Made by a program: the position numbers and the translations under genes
Notes under the pieces: generated by a model
Told to the model about the DNA's origin: nothing
The model's input: the letters and a program-made list of their open reading frames with translations, nothing else
Databases searched by the model: none
DNA from: JALORV01 sp963775635
Lineage (GTDB): Bacteria > Pseudomonadota > Gammaproteobacteria > Burkholderiales > Burkholderiaceae_F
Assembly: GCA_963775635.1 (NCBI GenBank)
Contig: CAVZJO010000009.1
Span: forward strand, 1 to 64,000
Reading direction: 5' to 3'
Length of the DNA: 64,000 nt
In this document: piece after piece, positions 1 to 8,989 of the stretch
How positions within the stretch are numbered: position 1 is the stretch's first letter
How the letters are laid out: each line of letters opens with the position of its first letter

Positions 1-542
1 AGCGCCAGCAGCAGAAGAATCTGCACGGCAGCCGCGCTTGCCATCGTCGCATAGGTGGTGCGATTGCGTCGCCGGTACTTGAGATAGGCGGGAGCCAGCG
101 CGAAAAGTACGGTAAATGCGGTGGCGGCCGTCAGCAGGCGAAGCGGGGTGACGCCGTCTTCCACGAACTCGGGTCAAAACACCGCGAGCACTTCTCGTGC
201 GTACGCGATGCCTATCAGGAGGAAGACGGCCAGCGCCGGGATGAGCCAGCGTAGCCGCTGGCGACGTAGTGCAAGCACCGTCGCAAATTCCTGCCGTTCG
301 AGGAGGATCGCGAACCGACGTGCGTAGGCGCGGTTGGTCGCCGTGGCCAGCACCACGGCCAGGCCTGCCGTTGCGAACGCAGCCGCATACGCACCGACCG
401 CCGTCGCCGATGGCTGGAGCCAATCGAGCGCGATCACGCCTGCCTGCCCCAACAGCCCGAGCGAGATTCTATAGATGACGAAGGATGTCGGCCCGGTATG
501 CAGCGCGAACGCCGAAATGAGACGATCGCGCCATGAAGGCAC
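1..542 (-). pseudogene. Polysaccharide flippase-like membrane protein, interrupted by a stop and cut by the window edge
   Basis: The minus-strand frame begins at a GTG at 542 and reads through hydrophobic segments typical of Wzx-type oligosaccharide flippases (for example VIALDWLQPSATAVGAYAAA). It meets a TGA at 174-176 after 122 codons. The same frame stays open beyond the stop to the window edge and encodes more of the same kind of protein (PEFVEDGVTPLRLL, then YLKYRRRNRTTYATMASA). The stop falls in the motif AVF-stop-PEF, where related flippases usually have FGPEF, so a GGA-to-TGA change would explain it. The family call is from residue pattern only. The start overlaps the divergent gene at 533 by 10 bases. 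Whether this is a true nonsense mutation or a base-call error cannot be told here. Confidence 0.55.
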
Positions 543-1753
543 CTTTGGATGTGATCGTCTTCGGGGCCACGGGCTTCACCGGCCGGCTGGTGGCCGAGTA
601 CCTGAACGCGCGCTACGGCCGCGTCCGCTCGGTGACATGGGCCATGGCCGGCCGCAACCTCGATAAGCTTGCCGAGGTGCGCAGCCAGATCGGAGCACCC
701 ACAGCGCTGCAGCTACTGCAGGCCGACGCGTCTGACGCGAAGTCGCTGGCCGTGCTGGTAAGGCAGGCTCGGGTGGTGATCAGCACGGTCGGCCCGTACC
801 AGCTGCACGGAGAAATTCTCGTCCGAGCCTGCGCGCAAGCCGGCACCGATTACGTCGACCTCTGCGGCGAACCGGCCTGGATGGCGCGGATGATCGCGCA
901 GCACGACGCGACCGCGCGAGCCAGTGGCGCGCGCATCGTGTTCTCCTGCGGCTTCGACTCGATTCCATTCGATCTCGGCGTGTTGTTTCTGCAGGATGAG
1001 GCGCTGCGCCGCTTCGGCGAGCCGCTGAGCCGTGTGCGCGGCCGCGTGCGCGTTCTTAAAGGCACCTTCTCCGGCGGCACGATGGCCAGCGCGCTGGCGA
1101 CTATCGAGGCGGCGGGTCGTGACCCCGCTGTGGCACGCACGATGGCCGATTCCTTTGCGCTGACGCCGGGGTTCCGCGGCCCGGCACAGCCCGAGGGTGA
1201 TTCCGCGACCTATGACGAGGCGGCGCAGTCATGGACCGCTCCTTTCGTGATGGCGGCGATCAACACCAAAAACGTGCACCGAACGAATGCACTGCGAGAT
1301 CACCCATGGGGCCGCAACTTCGTCTACGACGAGCGCATGCTCACCGGTGACGGCGAGCGCGGCGAGCGCCGCGCGCGTGCGTTAGCGCGCAACACGCGAC
1401 TGCAAACAACGCTTCTCGGGTGGGGCCTCACGCGCGAACTGCTGCGCCGCTTTGTGCTGCCGAAACCGGGGCAGGGGCCGACCCCGCAGCAGCGCGAGAG
1501 CGGCCGCTACGAAGTGGTGTTCATCGGCGATACAGCGCAGGGGCAGCGGCTGCGCGCGACGGTGAGGGGCGACCGCGACCCGGGATACGGCTCTACCTGC
1601 AAGCTCGTTGCCGAGAGCGCGCTGTGTCTCGCGAGCGAGATCGCTCGTTCGATGACGCCCGGCGGCGTGTGGACACCGGGAGCAGCGATGGGAATGGCCT
1701 TAGTCCGAAGGCTGCATGACCGTGCCGGTCTGAATTTCGCGATCGAGGGCTGA
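533..1753 (+). CDS. Saccharopine dehydrogenase-like NAD(P)-binding reductase
   Basis: This 406-residue protein opens with a Rossmann fold carrying the glycine motif VIFGATGFTGRLVAEYL (residues about 8-24). It is followed by the AGR(N)LDKL segment typical of the saccharopine dehydrogenase-like superfamily, which includes the trans-acting enoyl reductases and plant LSDR-like proteins. The middle part contains CGFDSIPFDLGV and GTFSGGTMAS, both common in this group. The family usually acts as an NAD(P)H-dependent oxidoreductase in lipid or polyketide metabolism, but the substrate cannot be inferred. The start ATG overlaps the beginning of the divergent flippase-like gene, so the two may share a control region. 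Length is normal for the family. Confidence 0.8.
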   Translation: MKAPLDVIVFGATGFTGRLVAEYLNARYGRVRSVTWAMAGRNLDKLAEVRSQIGAPTALQLLQADASDAKSLAVLVRQARVVISTVGPYQLHGEILVRACAQAGTDYVDLCGEPAWMARMIAQHDATARASGARIVFSCGFDSIPFDLGVLFLQDEALRRFGEPLSRVRGRVRVLKGTFSGGTMASALATIEAAGRDPAVARTMADSFALTPGFRGPAQPEGDSATYDEAAQSWTAPFVMAAINTKNVHRTNALRDHPWGRNFVYDERMLTGDGERGERRARALARNTRLQTTLLGWGLTRELLRRFVLPKPGQGPTPQQRESGRYEVVFIGDTAQGQRLRATVRGDRDPGYGSTCKLVAESALCLASEIARSMTPGGVWTPGAAMGMALVRRLHDRAGLNFAIEG

Positions 1754-1870
1754 GAACCACGGCCGATCGAGCGAGCTCAATCAAGCGTCTTAAACAGCAG
1801 CAACGCGTCGAGAGCCATCATAGACATCAAACCTAGAACCTCTGCCGCCCGCCCTGAGCTCCGAGCCACG

Positions 1871-2170
1871 GTGACCGTCGATGGCAAGCGCTGGCGTCGG
1901 CTGCACAGCGTTGACGACCTTCTACACGCAGGTCCACGTAGCGCCGTGTTCGTTTTTAACGAACAGACCGGCACCGTTCAATTCGGCGATGGACGGAAAG
2001 GAGCCCGCCCGCCTGCCGGTTCACTGGTACGAGTGCGTTACCGCCAAGGCGGTGGTCTGGCTGGAAACGTTTTGGTGTCGTGGGAAGGGCGCTGGCCGCC
2101 ACGTGTCTCTCTTCTGGCCGAAGCTTTGGCACCGACCTGTTTGTCGCGGTTGTCGCGCACCGGCCATTGA
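1871..2170 (+). pseudogene. Fragment of a baseplate-assembly-like protein
   Basis: The frame is open from just after the upstream stop (1754) to 2170, with a GTG at 1871. Its core reads VFVFNEQTGTVQFGDGRKG, then RPPAGSLVRVRYRQGGGLAGNV. That is the pattern (FGDG..G..PP.G....YR.GGG..GN) seen in baseplate J-like and putative baseplate assembly proteins of contractile injection systems and phage tails. Those proteins are several hundred residues long and lie in large tail clusters. Here only about 70 recognisable residues remain, with an unrelated tail after residue 65 and no other tail gene nearby. I read it as a relic. It could instead be a small domain protein of unknown role. Confidence 0.45.
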
Positions 2171-2202
2171 GAGAATCGCCACCGCTGAACCGCGCGTCTG
2201 CG

Positions 2203-2772
2203 CTATGGGACCCAGCCGGGCAGGGCGGCCGCCTGCCGGATCCAACTCGCCATCTGCGCCTCGTCGAACAGGTCGTCCTCGTGGATGTCGAGGTAGCGCA
2301 CTTCCTTGTGCTTGGAAGGGCCGGGCGGGACTGGACGCAGCGACGTGCCTCGGAAGAAGGTCACCTTGACGAAATGGGTGAAGACGTGGAACGACAGGAA
2401 CCAGCCCTGGCCCTCGATGGCGTAAAACGGCGAGTTCCACTTCACGGCTTTGCGCACGTTGGGCACGTTGCGCACGATGAGCGCGTCGAGGCGGCGCCCG
2501 ACATCGCGTTTCCAGCCCGGCATGGCCGCGATGTAGGCCTGCACGGGAGCGTCGCCGTCGGCCTTCGCGATGCGAGGGTTGCCGCCCGAGAGTAGGACGA
2601 CGGCGACCTTCTCGTCTTCTCGCACCTTGATCGGCTTGGCCCCACTCGCATCTGGCTTGGCCTTCGCGCCTGCCTTCTGCGGGGACTTGGACTTGGTGGC
2701 CGACTTGAGTGACTTGCTTGCGCGCGACGTGTCCTTGGCCTTCGGTTTACTCCCCTTTGGTTTTGGCGCCAC
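2203..2772 (-). CDS. DUF1801 domain protein with lysine/serine-rich N-terminus
   Basis: The protein has 189 residues. Residues 1-55 are low complexity and rich in Lys, Ser, Pro and Ala (repeats such as KPKGSKPKAK). The rest matches the DUF1801 (YdhG-like) fold: PVQAYIAAMPGWKRDVGRRLDALI, then VRKAVKWNSPFYAIEGQGWF and HFVKVTFFRGTSL. The family is small and cytosolic with no firmly established reaction. The basic tail resembles nucleic-acid-binding tails of histone-like proteins, which is inference only. The start is a GTG with a GGAGA ribosome binding site 7 bases upstream. No operon partner is evident. Confidence 0.75.
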   Translation of the reverse strand: MAPKPKGSKPKAKDTSRASKSLKSATKSKSPQKAGAKAKPDASGAKPIKVREDEKVAVVLLSGGNPRIAKADGDAPVQAYIAAMPGWKRDVGRRLDALIVRNVPNVRKAVKWNSPFYAIEGQGWFLSFHVFTHFVKVTFFRGTSLRPVPPGPSKHKEVRYLDIHEDDLFDEAQMASWIRQAAALPGWVP

Positions 2773-3057
2773 GGGTCATTCTCCAACCTGTTGTGATGGC
2801 CAACGCTACCGCTGTGCCGCCGGCGCAGGCTCGCGCTGCGCGAACCCAAAGGCGCATGCCTTTGGGCGGCCAGCACCAGGGTTTGTTGGGCAACGGACAG
2901 CCAAGAAACCGCGAGCGCTGATGTGGCCTGCGTTCCGCACTCATGTTCATCTGCGGCCTGCGGCCCGACGATCCGGTCAGCGGCCGCGTGCTGCGCTTTC
3001 AAGGGATGGCGTTCGACCGTCCGCCGCAACCGGTTGTTAGGCCGCCGCGTCATATGG
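2773..3057. other. Gene-free interval with one perfect hairpin
   Basis: No convincing coding frame was found on either strand. The stretch contains a perfect 9-bp inverted repeat at 2845-2866 (arms CCCAAAGGC and GCCTTTGGG around a GCAT loop). No T-run follows, so it is not an obvious intrinsic terminator. A GTTAGGC heptamer near 3034 recalls an integron attC core, but no matching partner core lies at a suitable distance. Confidence 0.4.
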
Positions 3058-3555
3058 TCAGTGATGCGCCGAATGCGAGCCGGCAGCGTGGCCGTGATAC
3101 TTGTGTATGACCGCGTGACCGCGACCACGCGCTATCAGCCACCGTACTACGGGGAACGCAGCCACGCCCGCGATGAGCAGTGATAAGGCGAGGCTCCCCC
3201 AGAATCGGAGTTCGCTCAGTCCGGCGTCCATCGCGCCGGGCATCGCCAGCATCACGGCGTTGTCGACGATCTCCATGATCGCGATCGAGATCGTGTCCGA
3301 AGCGAAAGCCAGGCCGAGAGCAGTGCGGAGCGGTACACCTCCACGGATTAGGGGCAGCATCGTCAAGAGATAGCCAAACATGAAGGCCAGCACGACCGCG
3401 AGCGCGATCGTCTTGCCGTTGCCCAGCCTCAATGCGGTTCCGACGACCATGCCCAGCACCTCACCGATCGAACAGCCGACCAAGCAATGCGCGGTCGCAC
3501 TGAGTGCGAGGCGGTTCAAGGAGGCCTGATGCGGAACACGAGGTGCGTCGGTCAT
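3058..3555 (-). CDS. DUF4396 family membrane protein
   Basis: This 165-residue integral membrane protein has about four hydrophobic helices and a histidine-rich C-terminal tail (HAVIHKYHGHAAGSHSAHH). The segments LSATAHCLVGCSIGEVLGMVVG and LGLAFASDTISIAIMEIVDN are diagnostic of DUF4396, which occurs alone or fused to copper-related proteins. The His-rich tail and the conserved HC...C positions suggest metal binding, but this is inference. The start ATG at 3555 has GGAGAG about 12 bases upstream. No metal-handling gene is adjacent. Confidence 0.75.
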   Translation of the reverse strand: MTDAPRVPHQASLNRLALSATAHCLVGCSIGEVLGMVVGTALRLGNGKTIALAVVLAFMFGYLLTMLPLIRGGVPLRTALGLAFASDTISIAIMEIVDNAVMLAMPGAMDAGLSELRFWGSLALSLLIAGVAAFPVVRWLIARGRGHAVIHKYHGHAAGSHSAHH

Positions 3556-3648
3556 TCAGGAAGTACTCTCCGATGGGTTGAACTGTTACTTTGACTGCAG
3601 CACGTTGATTTCACGAGGGAGGTCTACTTCCGCCGTCGCAACTGGACC

Positions 3649-5181
3649 TCACCAACTGTAGTGCACGGTGTAACGAACGACGGTCTCGCCTTCGGGCGTC
3701 ACACTGACCGGAAACACGATCGTGCGGGAGTCCTCTTTGCGGTACTCGTGGGTCTTCGACGCGATAGTCCAGTTGACCCAGCGATACAGGTTCTCCTTGA
3801 CCTGCACCTCGACGCGTTCTTTCTTCTGGTTGCGCAGGCGAACTTCGATCTCCTCGGTCATCGTCCGGCGGTTGGTGTCGACCCGAAAGTCGAGCTGGCG
3901 ACGCTCACCGACGACGTCGAACGCCGAGCCAAGTTTCAGCAGCACCTTCTCGTTGCGCGGCGTATGGTCGATCGAATCCTCGCCGATGAACTCGAGTGTC
4001 TGATCGGCCGGATCGAGCTTCGACACACGCACGCGCCCGGCCGGCAGCGGCATTCCCATGCCGTTCGCCTCGCCGTTGACGAACTGCAGATACACATCGA
4101 CCTTGCGGTTGGTCTGCACACCGTAGTTGCGATCGGTGGCCGGAGACGACAGGAAACCGCGATATCCCCCTGGCGCACCGTAGTAGACCAGCAGTCGCTC
4201 GCATGGAACGCGGCGCGCGGCCGGGAACAGCTCGATCTGCTTGGTCGAATTGTCGGGCAGGCTGGTCGCGCGTCCAAGCGTGTACAGGTGGTACTCGAAG
4301 AATGACTTCTCTGCGAAGCCGTCGGCGGCCTTTTCCTCGGCGCGCGACTGCTTGGCGACTGACGCTGGCACATTGGCCGCGCCGACCGCAGTGGCACGAT
4401 GTACGTCGCCGGCCACCAGCTTGAGCCTGGCGTCCGCATAGCCAGCTCCCGACTGGTTAACGATGCTGACCCAGGCGCCGACGTCCATGCGGCAACTCCC
4501 CGCGCTTGCGCCGTCGGCGTAGGTGACGTTGTAGTCGGACCACCAGGTCATGCCCTGCGTCTGATACGACACGCGAGTGCGCTGCGACCCCGCGCGCTGT
4601 GCGGCGACGTCCCACACTAGCGTAGGGCGCGTGATCAGTCCGCCCGGCAGTGCGGGCAACTTTACACCGGCGTTGTGAGGCACAACCTGCACCGTGCCGT
4701 CGTCGCGGCGCAGTACCAGCCCGCCCTGTGTCGAAAGCAGCGTTCCGTTGAAAGTCTCGGTCGCCTGGCCGCGTACCTGTTCGACAGCGATCGGGCGGTC
4801 GATGTATCTCTGCAGCAGCTTTTCGGTGCTGACCAGGTCGAACTGGTAGTTCTGTTCGAGAACGGTTGTTCCCTTCGCATCGGTCAGCGATTCGAACATG
4901 ACGGTGGTCGGATCGATCAGCGCCGCCACGTCGGTAAACCGCACCGCGTTGCGACCTTTGGTGAATTCCAGATCACGTTCCTGGCGCACGACGGCGTAGC
5001 CGGGGACGGTGCCTCGTCCAGGCTGTCGATAGAGTTCGGGCGATACGGCGCCTGGCGCCGCGTGGCTGTAGATCGTGAGTGCGGTGCCGGGCGGGGGCGG
5101 ATGGCCCCCCTGCGCGACGTTGATGCCGGTAGCCGCGACCGCGGCCGCCAGCGTGGTGAGGGCGAACAATCGCTTCGGCAC
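3649..5181 (-). CDS. DUF4139 domain protein, exported
   Basis: The protein has 510 residues and an N-terminal signal peptide (MPKRLFALTTLAAAVAATG with an Ala-rich cleavage region). The body fits the DUF4139 family: an N-terminal segment on a conserved DLEFTKGRNAVRFTDVAALID motif, a central TWWSDYNVTYADG strand region, and a C-terminal beta-rich domain ending in VRYTVHYSW. The family is periplasmic or outer-membrane associated and resembles mucoidy-inhibitor-like proteins; its biochemical role is unknown. Start is GTG with a good GAGGAG site upstream. It stands alone, about 90 bases downstream of the DUF4396 gene on the same strand. Confidence 0.8.
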   Translation of the reverse strand: MPKRLFALTTLAAAVAATGINVAQGGHPPPPGTALTIYSHAAPGAVSPELYRQPGRGTVPGYAVVRQERDLEFTKGRNAVRFTDVAALIDPTTVMFESLTDAKGTTVLEQNYQFDLVSTEKLLQRYIDRPIAVEQVRGQATETFNGTLLSTQGGLVLRRDDGTVQVVPHNAGVKLPALPGGLITRPTLVWDVAAQRAGSQRTRVSYQTQGMTWWSDYNVTYADGASAGSCRMDVGAWVSIVNQSGAGYADARLKLVAGDVHRATAVGAANVPASVAKQSRAEEKAADGFAEKSFFEYHLYTLGRATSLPDNSTKQIELFPAARRVPCERLLVYYGAPGGYRGFLSSPATDRNYGVQTNRKVDVYLQFVNGEANGMGMPLPAGRVRVSKLDPADQTLEFIGEDSIDHTPRNEKVLLKLGSAFDVVGERRQLDFRVDTNRRTMTEEIEVRLRNQKKERVEVQVKENLYRWVNWTIASKTHEYRKEDSRTIVFPVSVTPEGETVVRYTVHYSW

Positions 5182-5685
5182 GAAGGGCTCCTCGATGTGC
5201 GATGAGCCTTGAACGTCGAAGCGGGTGCGGGGGGGTTAAGCAGATCGTGAAGCGCTCGCACGTCTGCTGTTGGTCGCATCAATCGACAAAAGGCGACCCA
5301 GAGCGGTCATTCGACATGCGTTGAGTTGTAAGGCCGCTTCCGCCGGCGATCTGTCCCGACAACCCATTCGTGATCATGTTTTTCGGGATCTAGCCAACTG
5401 CCGTACGCGGATCCGGTTCGTGGGGCCGACAGCGCGAATATTCCGCACGCAGAGTATTGCGAACTCTGCTGCAGACCGCTAGCGGCAAGGCCAAGATGAC
5501 GTCGAGTAGGCAATAGCAGCGGCTCCATGCATCGATCGACGCGAATACTTCTTGTCGCAATGGCTGCAGCGATGATCGTCGCCGCCGCACGCGGTCGCCT
5601 CTATCCGTTACTTGTCGCCTTTGTTCGTCCGTTTTCGATTCATCCGAAAGAGGCCGCTAATTTGCGACCAAGCCCGGAGGCCACG
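5182..5685. other. Gene-poor interval
   Basis: A frame on the plus strand from 5527 runs into the following small gene, but its first 53 codons have no ribosome binding site and an unremarkable composition. I see no supported gene, RNA or terminator in this stretch. It separates the minus-strand DUF4139 gene from a plus-strand pair and probably contains their promoters. Confidence 0.35.
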
Positions 5686-5922
5686 ATGGCTCACGCATTG
5701 CCCTTGCAGCAGACATACCAGCGGACACTCGGCGGAGTCCGTGCAGCGATCCGTGCCATCTTGAGCGCGGTGACCGCTGAGCACACGCTGGCGCTGCGCG
5801 CGGCCACAAAAGCGGCGTTACCGCGGCAGAGCCTGGCCGAGGTACGCGCCATGTATGTGTCACCGCAGGAGCCGCCTCGGGAAGACGACGCTATCGCGCA
5901 GAGCACGAAGTCCGAATCTTGA
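5686..5922 (+). CDS. Small hypothetical protein
   Basis: I chose the ATG at 5686 because a GGAGG lies 5 bases upstream; it gives 78 residues. The frame itself is open from 5527 and would give 131 residues with a hydrophobic N-terminus, so a longer form with a membrane anchor is possible. The product is Ala/Arg rich with a helical middle (RTLGGVRAAIRAILSAV) and an acidic tail. I do not recognise a family. It ends about 190 bases before the thioesterase gene on the same strand. Confidence 0.35.
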   Translation: MAHALPLQQTYQRTLGGVRAAIRAILSAVTAEHTLALRAATKAALPRQSLAEVRAMYVSPQEPPREDDAIAQSTKSES

Positions 5923-6110
5923 TACGACCGATCCCCGCTTTCCTTAGTGCATGCCGAAAGCGGACGCCAAGCGCTAACTGTGAGCCGGCACTAGCCTTTT
6001 CGGGCGAGTGCGACACGTTGCCGGCATCTGAACTCAGACGAATCGGTTCGCGTCCCTGTATTGTGAATCCCGCTCGTCGTCAACGACCTCCACCGTCGCG
6101 AGATACGCAC

Positions 6111-6506
6111 ATGCGATCTATACCGATTGGCGTCAAAGGCTCGTTTAGCCTTGTCGTAGATTCCGACCACCTCGCAAATCGTTTCAAGGATGCGATGCTG
6201 CCTCCCGTTCTTGCGACGCCCGTCATGATCATGATGATGGAGAATGCTGCGCTTAACGCCATCAAGCCTTTCCTCGACGCGGGTGAAAGTTGTGTGGGCA
6301 CCCATGTTGACGTTGTCCATCGGACGCCTACGCCGGCAGGCGCGAGGGTCACCGCCTACGCGGAAGTCACCAAGAGCGAAGGGCGGCGAATCGGATTCCG
6401 GATCGAGGCGAACGATGCGACTGAGAAGATCGGAACCGGCACCCACGAGCGGATGGTCATCAATCTCGCCAAATTCTCTGAACAGTTGAAGGCGAAACTT
6501 CCTTAG
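6111..6506 (+). CDS. Hotdog-fold thioesterase, FlK-like
   Basis: The 131-residue protein matches the thioesterase group that includes fluoroacetyl-CoA thioesterase FlK. It has LPPVLATPVMIMMMENAALNA (helix with the Glu), then GTHVDVVHRTPTPAGARVTAYAEV, where the Thr/His region lies. The fold is a single hotdog domain that works as a dimer and hydrolyses acyl-CoA thioesters; the natural substrate is unknown for most members. The frame extends upstream to 5919, but family comparison puts the start at the ATG at 6111 (GSFSLVVDSDHLANRF near residue 10). No pathway partner is adjacent. Confidence 0.75.
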   Translation: MRSIPIGVKGSFSLVVDSDHLANRFKDAMLPPVLATPVMIMMMENAALNAIKPFLDAGESCVGTHVDVVHRTPTPAGARVTAYAEVTKSEGRRIGFRIEANDATEKIGTGTHERMVINLAKFSEQLKAKLP

Positions 6507-6614
6507 AGACTCGGAACTGCTCGTCTCACAACGTACGTCGCGAGCGGTCGTTCGACGATCCGGTCTTTGCCGCAGGCGGCTAGAGGGTCTGCCTGCAGCG
6601 GTGTCAGCGAAGGT

Positions 6615-7232
6615 TCATGCCTCGCGCCGAGCCAGCGTCAAGTAGGCGCCCAATCCCAGCATCGTGACGCCCGACGCCCGGGTTAGCAGTTGAGCCCGTG
6701 CGGCGCGAGCGGCACTCGAATTGAGAAGGCGATCCGCCGCGAACACCGCTGCTACGTCGACGAGCGTGTTGAGCACCACGCAAATGCTTCCAAGCAGCAC
6801 CAGCTGTAGCACCAAGGGTTCGTTCGGCGCAACGAACTGGGGCAGGAACGCCAGAAAGAAGAGCGCCGTCTTGACGTTCAACGCCTCGACAACTATCCCT
6901 TCGACCAGGGCACGCGGCACCCCTTGAGAAGCCAAAGGCTCGATCGTGAAGACCTGATCCTTGCGCAGCAGAAGCCGAATGCCCAAGTAGACGAGGTACG
7001 CCGCGCCGAGGTACTTGACGAGGTTGAAGGCCAAGGCGGACTGGGCAACGATGAGCGACAGGCCGAGTGCCGCCGCAAGAACATGGAGCAACCCACCGAT
7101 TCCGGTGCCGAAGCAAGAGGCCAGGCCCTCTGGGCGACCGCCCGCGACTGTGCGCGCCACGACATAGGCGATGCCCGGACCAGGAGTGATGGCAAGGACG
7201 ATGGCGGCTATTGCGAAGGCTAGAAGTGACAT
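6615..7232 (-). CDS. LysE/RhtB family amino acid exporter
   Basis: A 205-residue polytopic membrane protein beginning MSLLAFAIAAIVLAITPGPG; the TPGPG near residue 17 is the family signature. The segments FGTGIGGLLHVLAAALGLS, YLGAAYLVYLGIRLL and NVKTALFFLAFLPQFV follow in the expected order. Members export amino acids or their derivatives such as homoserine lactones and threonine. The ATG at 7232 is chosen because the motif should lie close to the N-terminus; the frame is open 17 codons further. It starts 12 bases after the end of the secreted unknown protein upstream, so the two may be cotranscribed. Confidence 0.85.
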   Translation of the reverse strand: MSLLAFAIAAIVLAITPGPGIAYVVARTVAGGRPEGLASCFGTGIGGLLHVLAAALGLSLIVAQSALAFNLVKYLGAAYLVYLGIRLLLRKDQVFTIEPLASQGVPRALVEGIVVEALNVKTALFFLAFLPQFVAPNEPLVLQLVLLGSICVVLNTLVDVAAVFAADRLLNSSAARAARAQLLTRASGVTMLGLGAYLTLARREA

Positions 7233-7243
7233 GGGCGGTGCGC

Positions 7244-7936
7244 CTATTTCCTTACCTCCGGGTTCGCAGGCAGAGTCACACACTTGCCGTTGAACTTGCT
7301 CACGTAGATGGTCCCCATCGCGCTCTTGCGGACCGTCTGCGCGCCCTCTTTCAGCGTGGCAATGATGTCGAGGTTGAGCGTGCTGTAGCGCTTGCCGGTG
7401 CTGACGAAGTCGAGTCTGAGGTGGCAGTTCTTGCTGACCGAGCTCCAGCTACCACCGCTGCGCTGCTTCGGCCCCGAACCGATCTTCTCCCATTCCCCAC
7501 TCGCGCATCCACGATCAGTGCAGCGCGCGCCCCAGGCAACGGCAGCCAGAGTCGCCTTCGAACACTGCGCCTCGGTCAGCGGCGTATCGCCCCATTCGGC
7601 CGTCAGCTTGACGCGATCTAGGTACGGCTTCAGGTCGCCCATCGGCCCGAACGCGACCGTGAATCCGCCGCAGCCGACGCTGGTGCTCGGCATGGTCGCG
7701 GTATACGCCTGCCAGTCCTCGCAGCCGCCGGCAACGAGCGTCACCGGTCTCCTCGGAAACGCATCCGCGTTCTGTGGTGTATTACATAACCCATAGCTGT
7801 GCATCGTCAGGGTCGACGGCTTCATCACATCGCCGAGCGGCGTCTCGGAAATGCTCTGTCCAGTCTCGGGTTTGGCTAGCGCCAAACCGTGCAATGCGAC
7901 TGTTACGACGATCGCGCAAAGCCCTGGACATCGCAT
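7244..7936 (-). CDS. Secreted hypothetical protein, cysteine-rich
   Basis: The 230-residue protein starts at an ATG at 7936 with GGAG about 8 bases upstream. The frame is open further, but the N-terminus MRCPGLCAIVVTVALHGLALA is a clear signal peptide at this start. The mature part has about ten Cys, including CGGF, CSKATLAAVAWGARC and TDRGCASGEW, which suggests disulfides in the periplasm or outside. I do not recognise a named domain. It precedes the LysE-type exporter on the same strand with a 12-base gap. Confidence 0.6.
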   Translation of the reverse strand: MRCPGLCAIVVTVALHGLALAKPETGQSISETPLGDVMKPSTLTMHSYGLCNTPQNADAFPRRPVTLVAGGCEDWQAYTATMPSTSVGCGGFTVAFGPMGDLKPYLDRVKLTAEWGDTPLTEAQCSKATLAAVAWGARCTDRGCASGEWEKIGSGPKQRSGGSWSSVSKNCHLRLDFVSTGKRYSTLNLDIIATLKEGAQTVRKSAMGTIYVSKFNGKCVTLPANPEVRK

Positions 7937-8273
7937 GGCGCGCTCCCGTGCTACTTCATGCGCGGAGACTACGCCGAAGTGGTGGTAACCGGAGACGCAG
8001 CGATGCAGGCGCTGAAGCGCCGCTGAGCGCCGCAACAGCCTATCGGGACGACCTCGTGACCGCCGACGGGCGGAAGGCGGGGAACGCTCACGGAACGCAC
8101 TCCTGCGTAGTGTTCATCCCTGAGCAAGAGAACACCGACGACCGCTAAGCGGGTCTTTGATACGCAGCGTTGCAGAACTGAAATCCGGCGAATACCGTGG
8201 CTCGCGACGATTGCATCCGTTTGGCGGCGCGCTCCGTAGGTGATGCCAGGACAGTCGAACGCAGGAGTCAGGC
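7937..8273. other. Gene-free interval
   Basis: No supported gene. A 22-codon frame (ATG near 7959, ending RR-stop) looks like a chance frame or the tail of a lost gene. The region lies between divergent genes and presumably carries both promoters. No terminator or repeat stands out. Confidence 0.3.
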
Positions 8274-8906
8274 ATGAACGTTATCTCGATGGCTGCAGCA
8301 GCACGATCTCGGACCGAACCGCGGTTCCAGATTCACCGGTACCCGACGACGCTGATCGATTGCGTCCAGCTGGGCGACGGACGCAGCGTGACGATCAGAC
8401 CCGTACTGCCGCAGGACGCCGCCCTGCAGCGGGCGTTCGTCGCGGCGCTGTCGCCGGAGACGCGCTACCGGCGCTTTCATGGCCCGGTGAACGAACTGCC
8501 GGAGGCAACGCTGAGCTACATGACTGAGGTCGACTACGCATCGCATATGGCGCTGCTGGCGACGACGATCGACTCTGGAGGTCGGGAGATTCAAGTCGCC
8601 GAGGCACGTTGGGTCCGACACGAGCCGCCCGATTCGACCGACGTTGCCGAATTCGCGCTTGCGGTTGCGGACGATTGGCAGCGGGCTGGACTCGGCGCGC
8701 TACTGCTCGGCAAGCTCGTCGACTCCGCCGCGGCGCAGGGCATTCGGCGCCTGAGCGGCGACGTGCTGGCCGACAACGATGGAATGTGCAGGCTGCTGAA
8801 GCGAAACGGCTGGCACCAGACGCCTGATCACTTCGATGCGCGGCTCATCGTGGCGCAACTCGACTTCGACGCAACGTCTGCCGAACGCTCGGCACTGGCC
8901 GCGTAG
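8274..8906 (+). CDS. GNAT family N-acetyltransferase
   Basis: The 210-residue protein has the GNAT layout seen in the acetyltransferases fused to acyl-CoA synthetase-like domains. RSVTIRPVLPQDAALQRAF is the first strand and helix, and SPETRYRRFHGPVNELPEA is typical of the Pat-like group. The acetyl-CoA site is DWQRAGLGALLLGKLVDSA (R/Q-x-x-G-x-G/A), and LADNDGMCRLLKRNGW is the C-terminal motif. It probably acetylates a protein or small molecule; the substrate is unknown. An AGGAG site lies 6 bases before the ATG. Confidence 0.8.
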   Translation: MNVISMAAAARSRTEPRFQIHRYPTTLIDCVQLGDGRSVTIRPVLPQDAALQRAFVAALSPETRYRRFHGPVNELPEATLSYMTEVDYASHMALLATTIDSGGREIQVAEARWVRHEPPDSTDVAEFALAVADDWQRAGLGALLLGKLVDSAAAQGIRRLSGDVLADNDGMCRLLKRNGWHQTPDHFDARLIVAQLDFDATSAERSALAA

Positions 8907-8989
8907 TTATCTTCGCGATGGTCGCCCGCACGCTTCCGAACGCCTCCTCAGGCGTTAGACGCTCCGCTTCCATTTATGTCTGCGGACCG

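Noticed and set aside
3028..3042. GTTAGGC heptamer near 3034 (and GTTAGAC near 8953) as integron attC cores
   Set aside because: No matching RYYYAAC partner lies within the 57-141 base span of attC sites, and no integrase or cassette array is visible.
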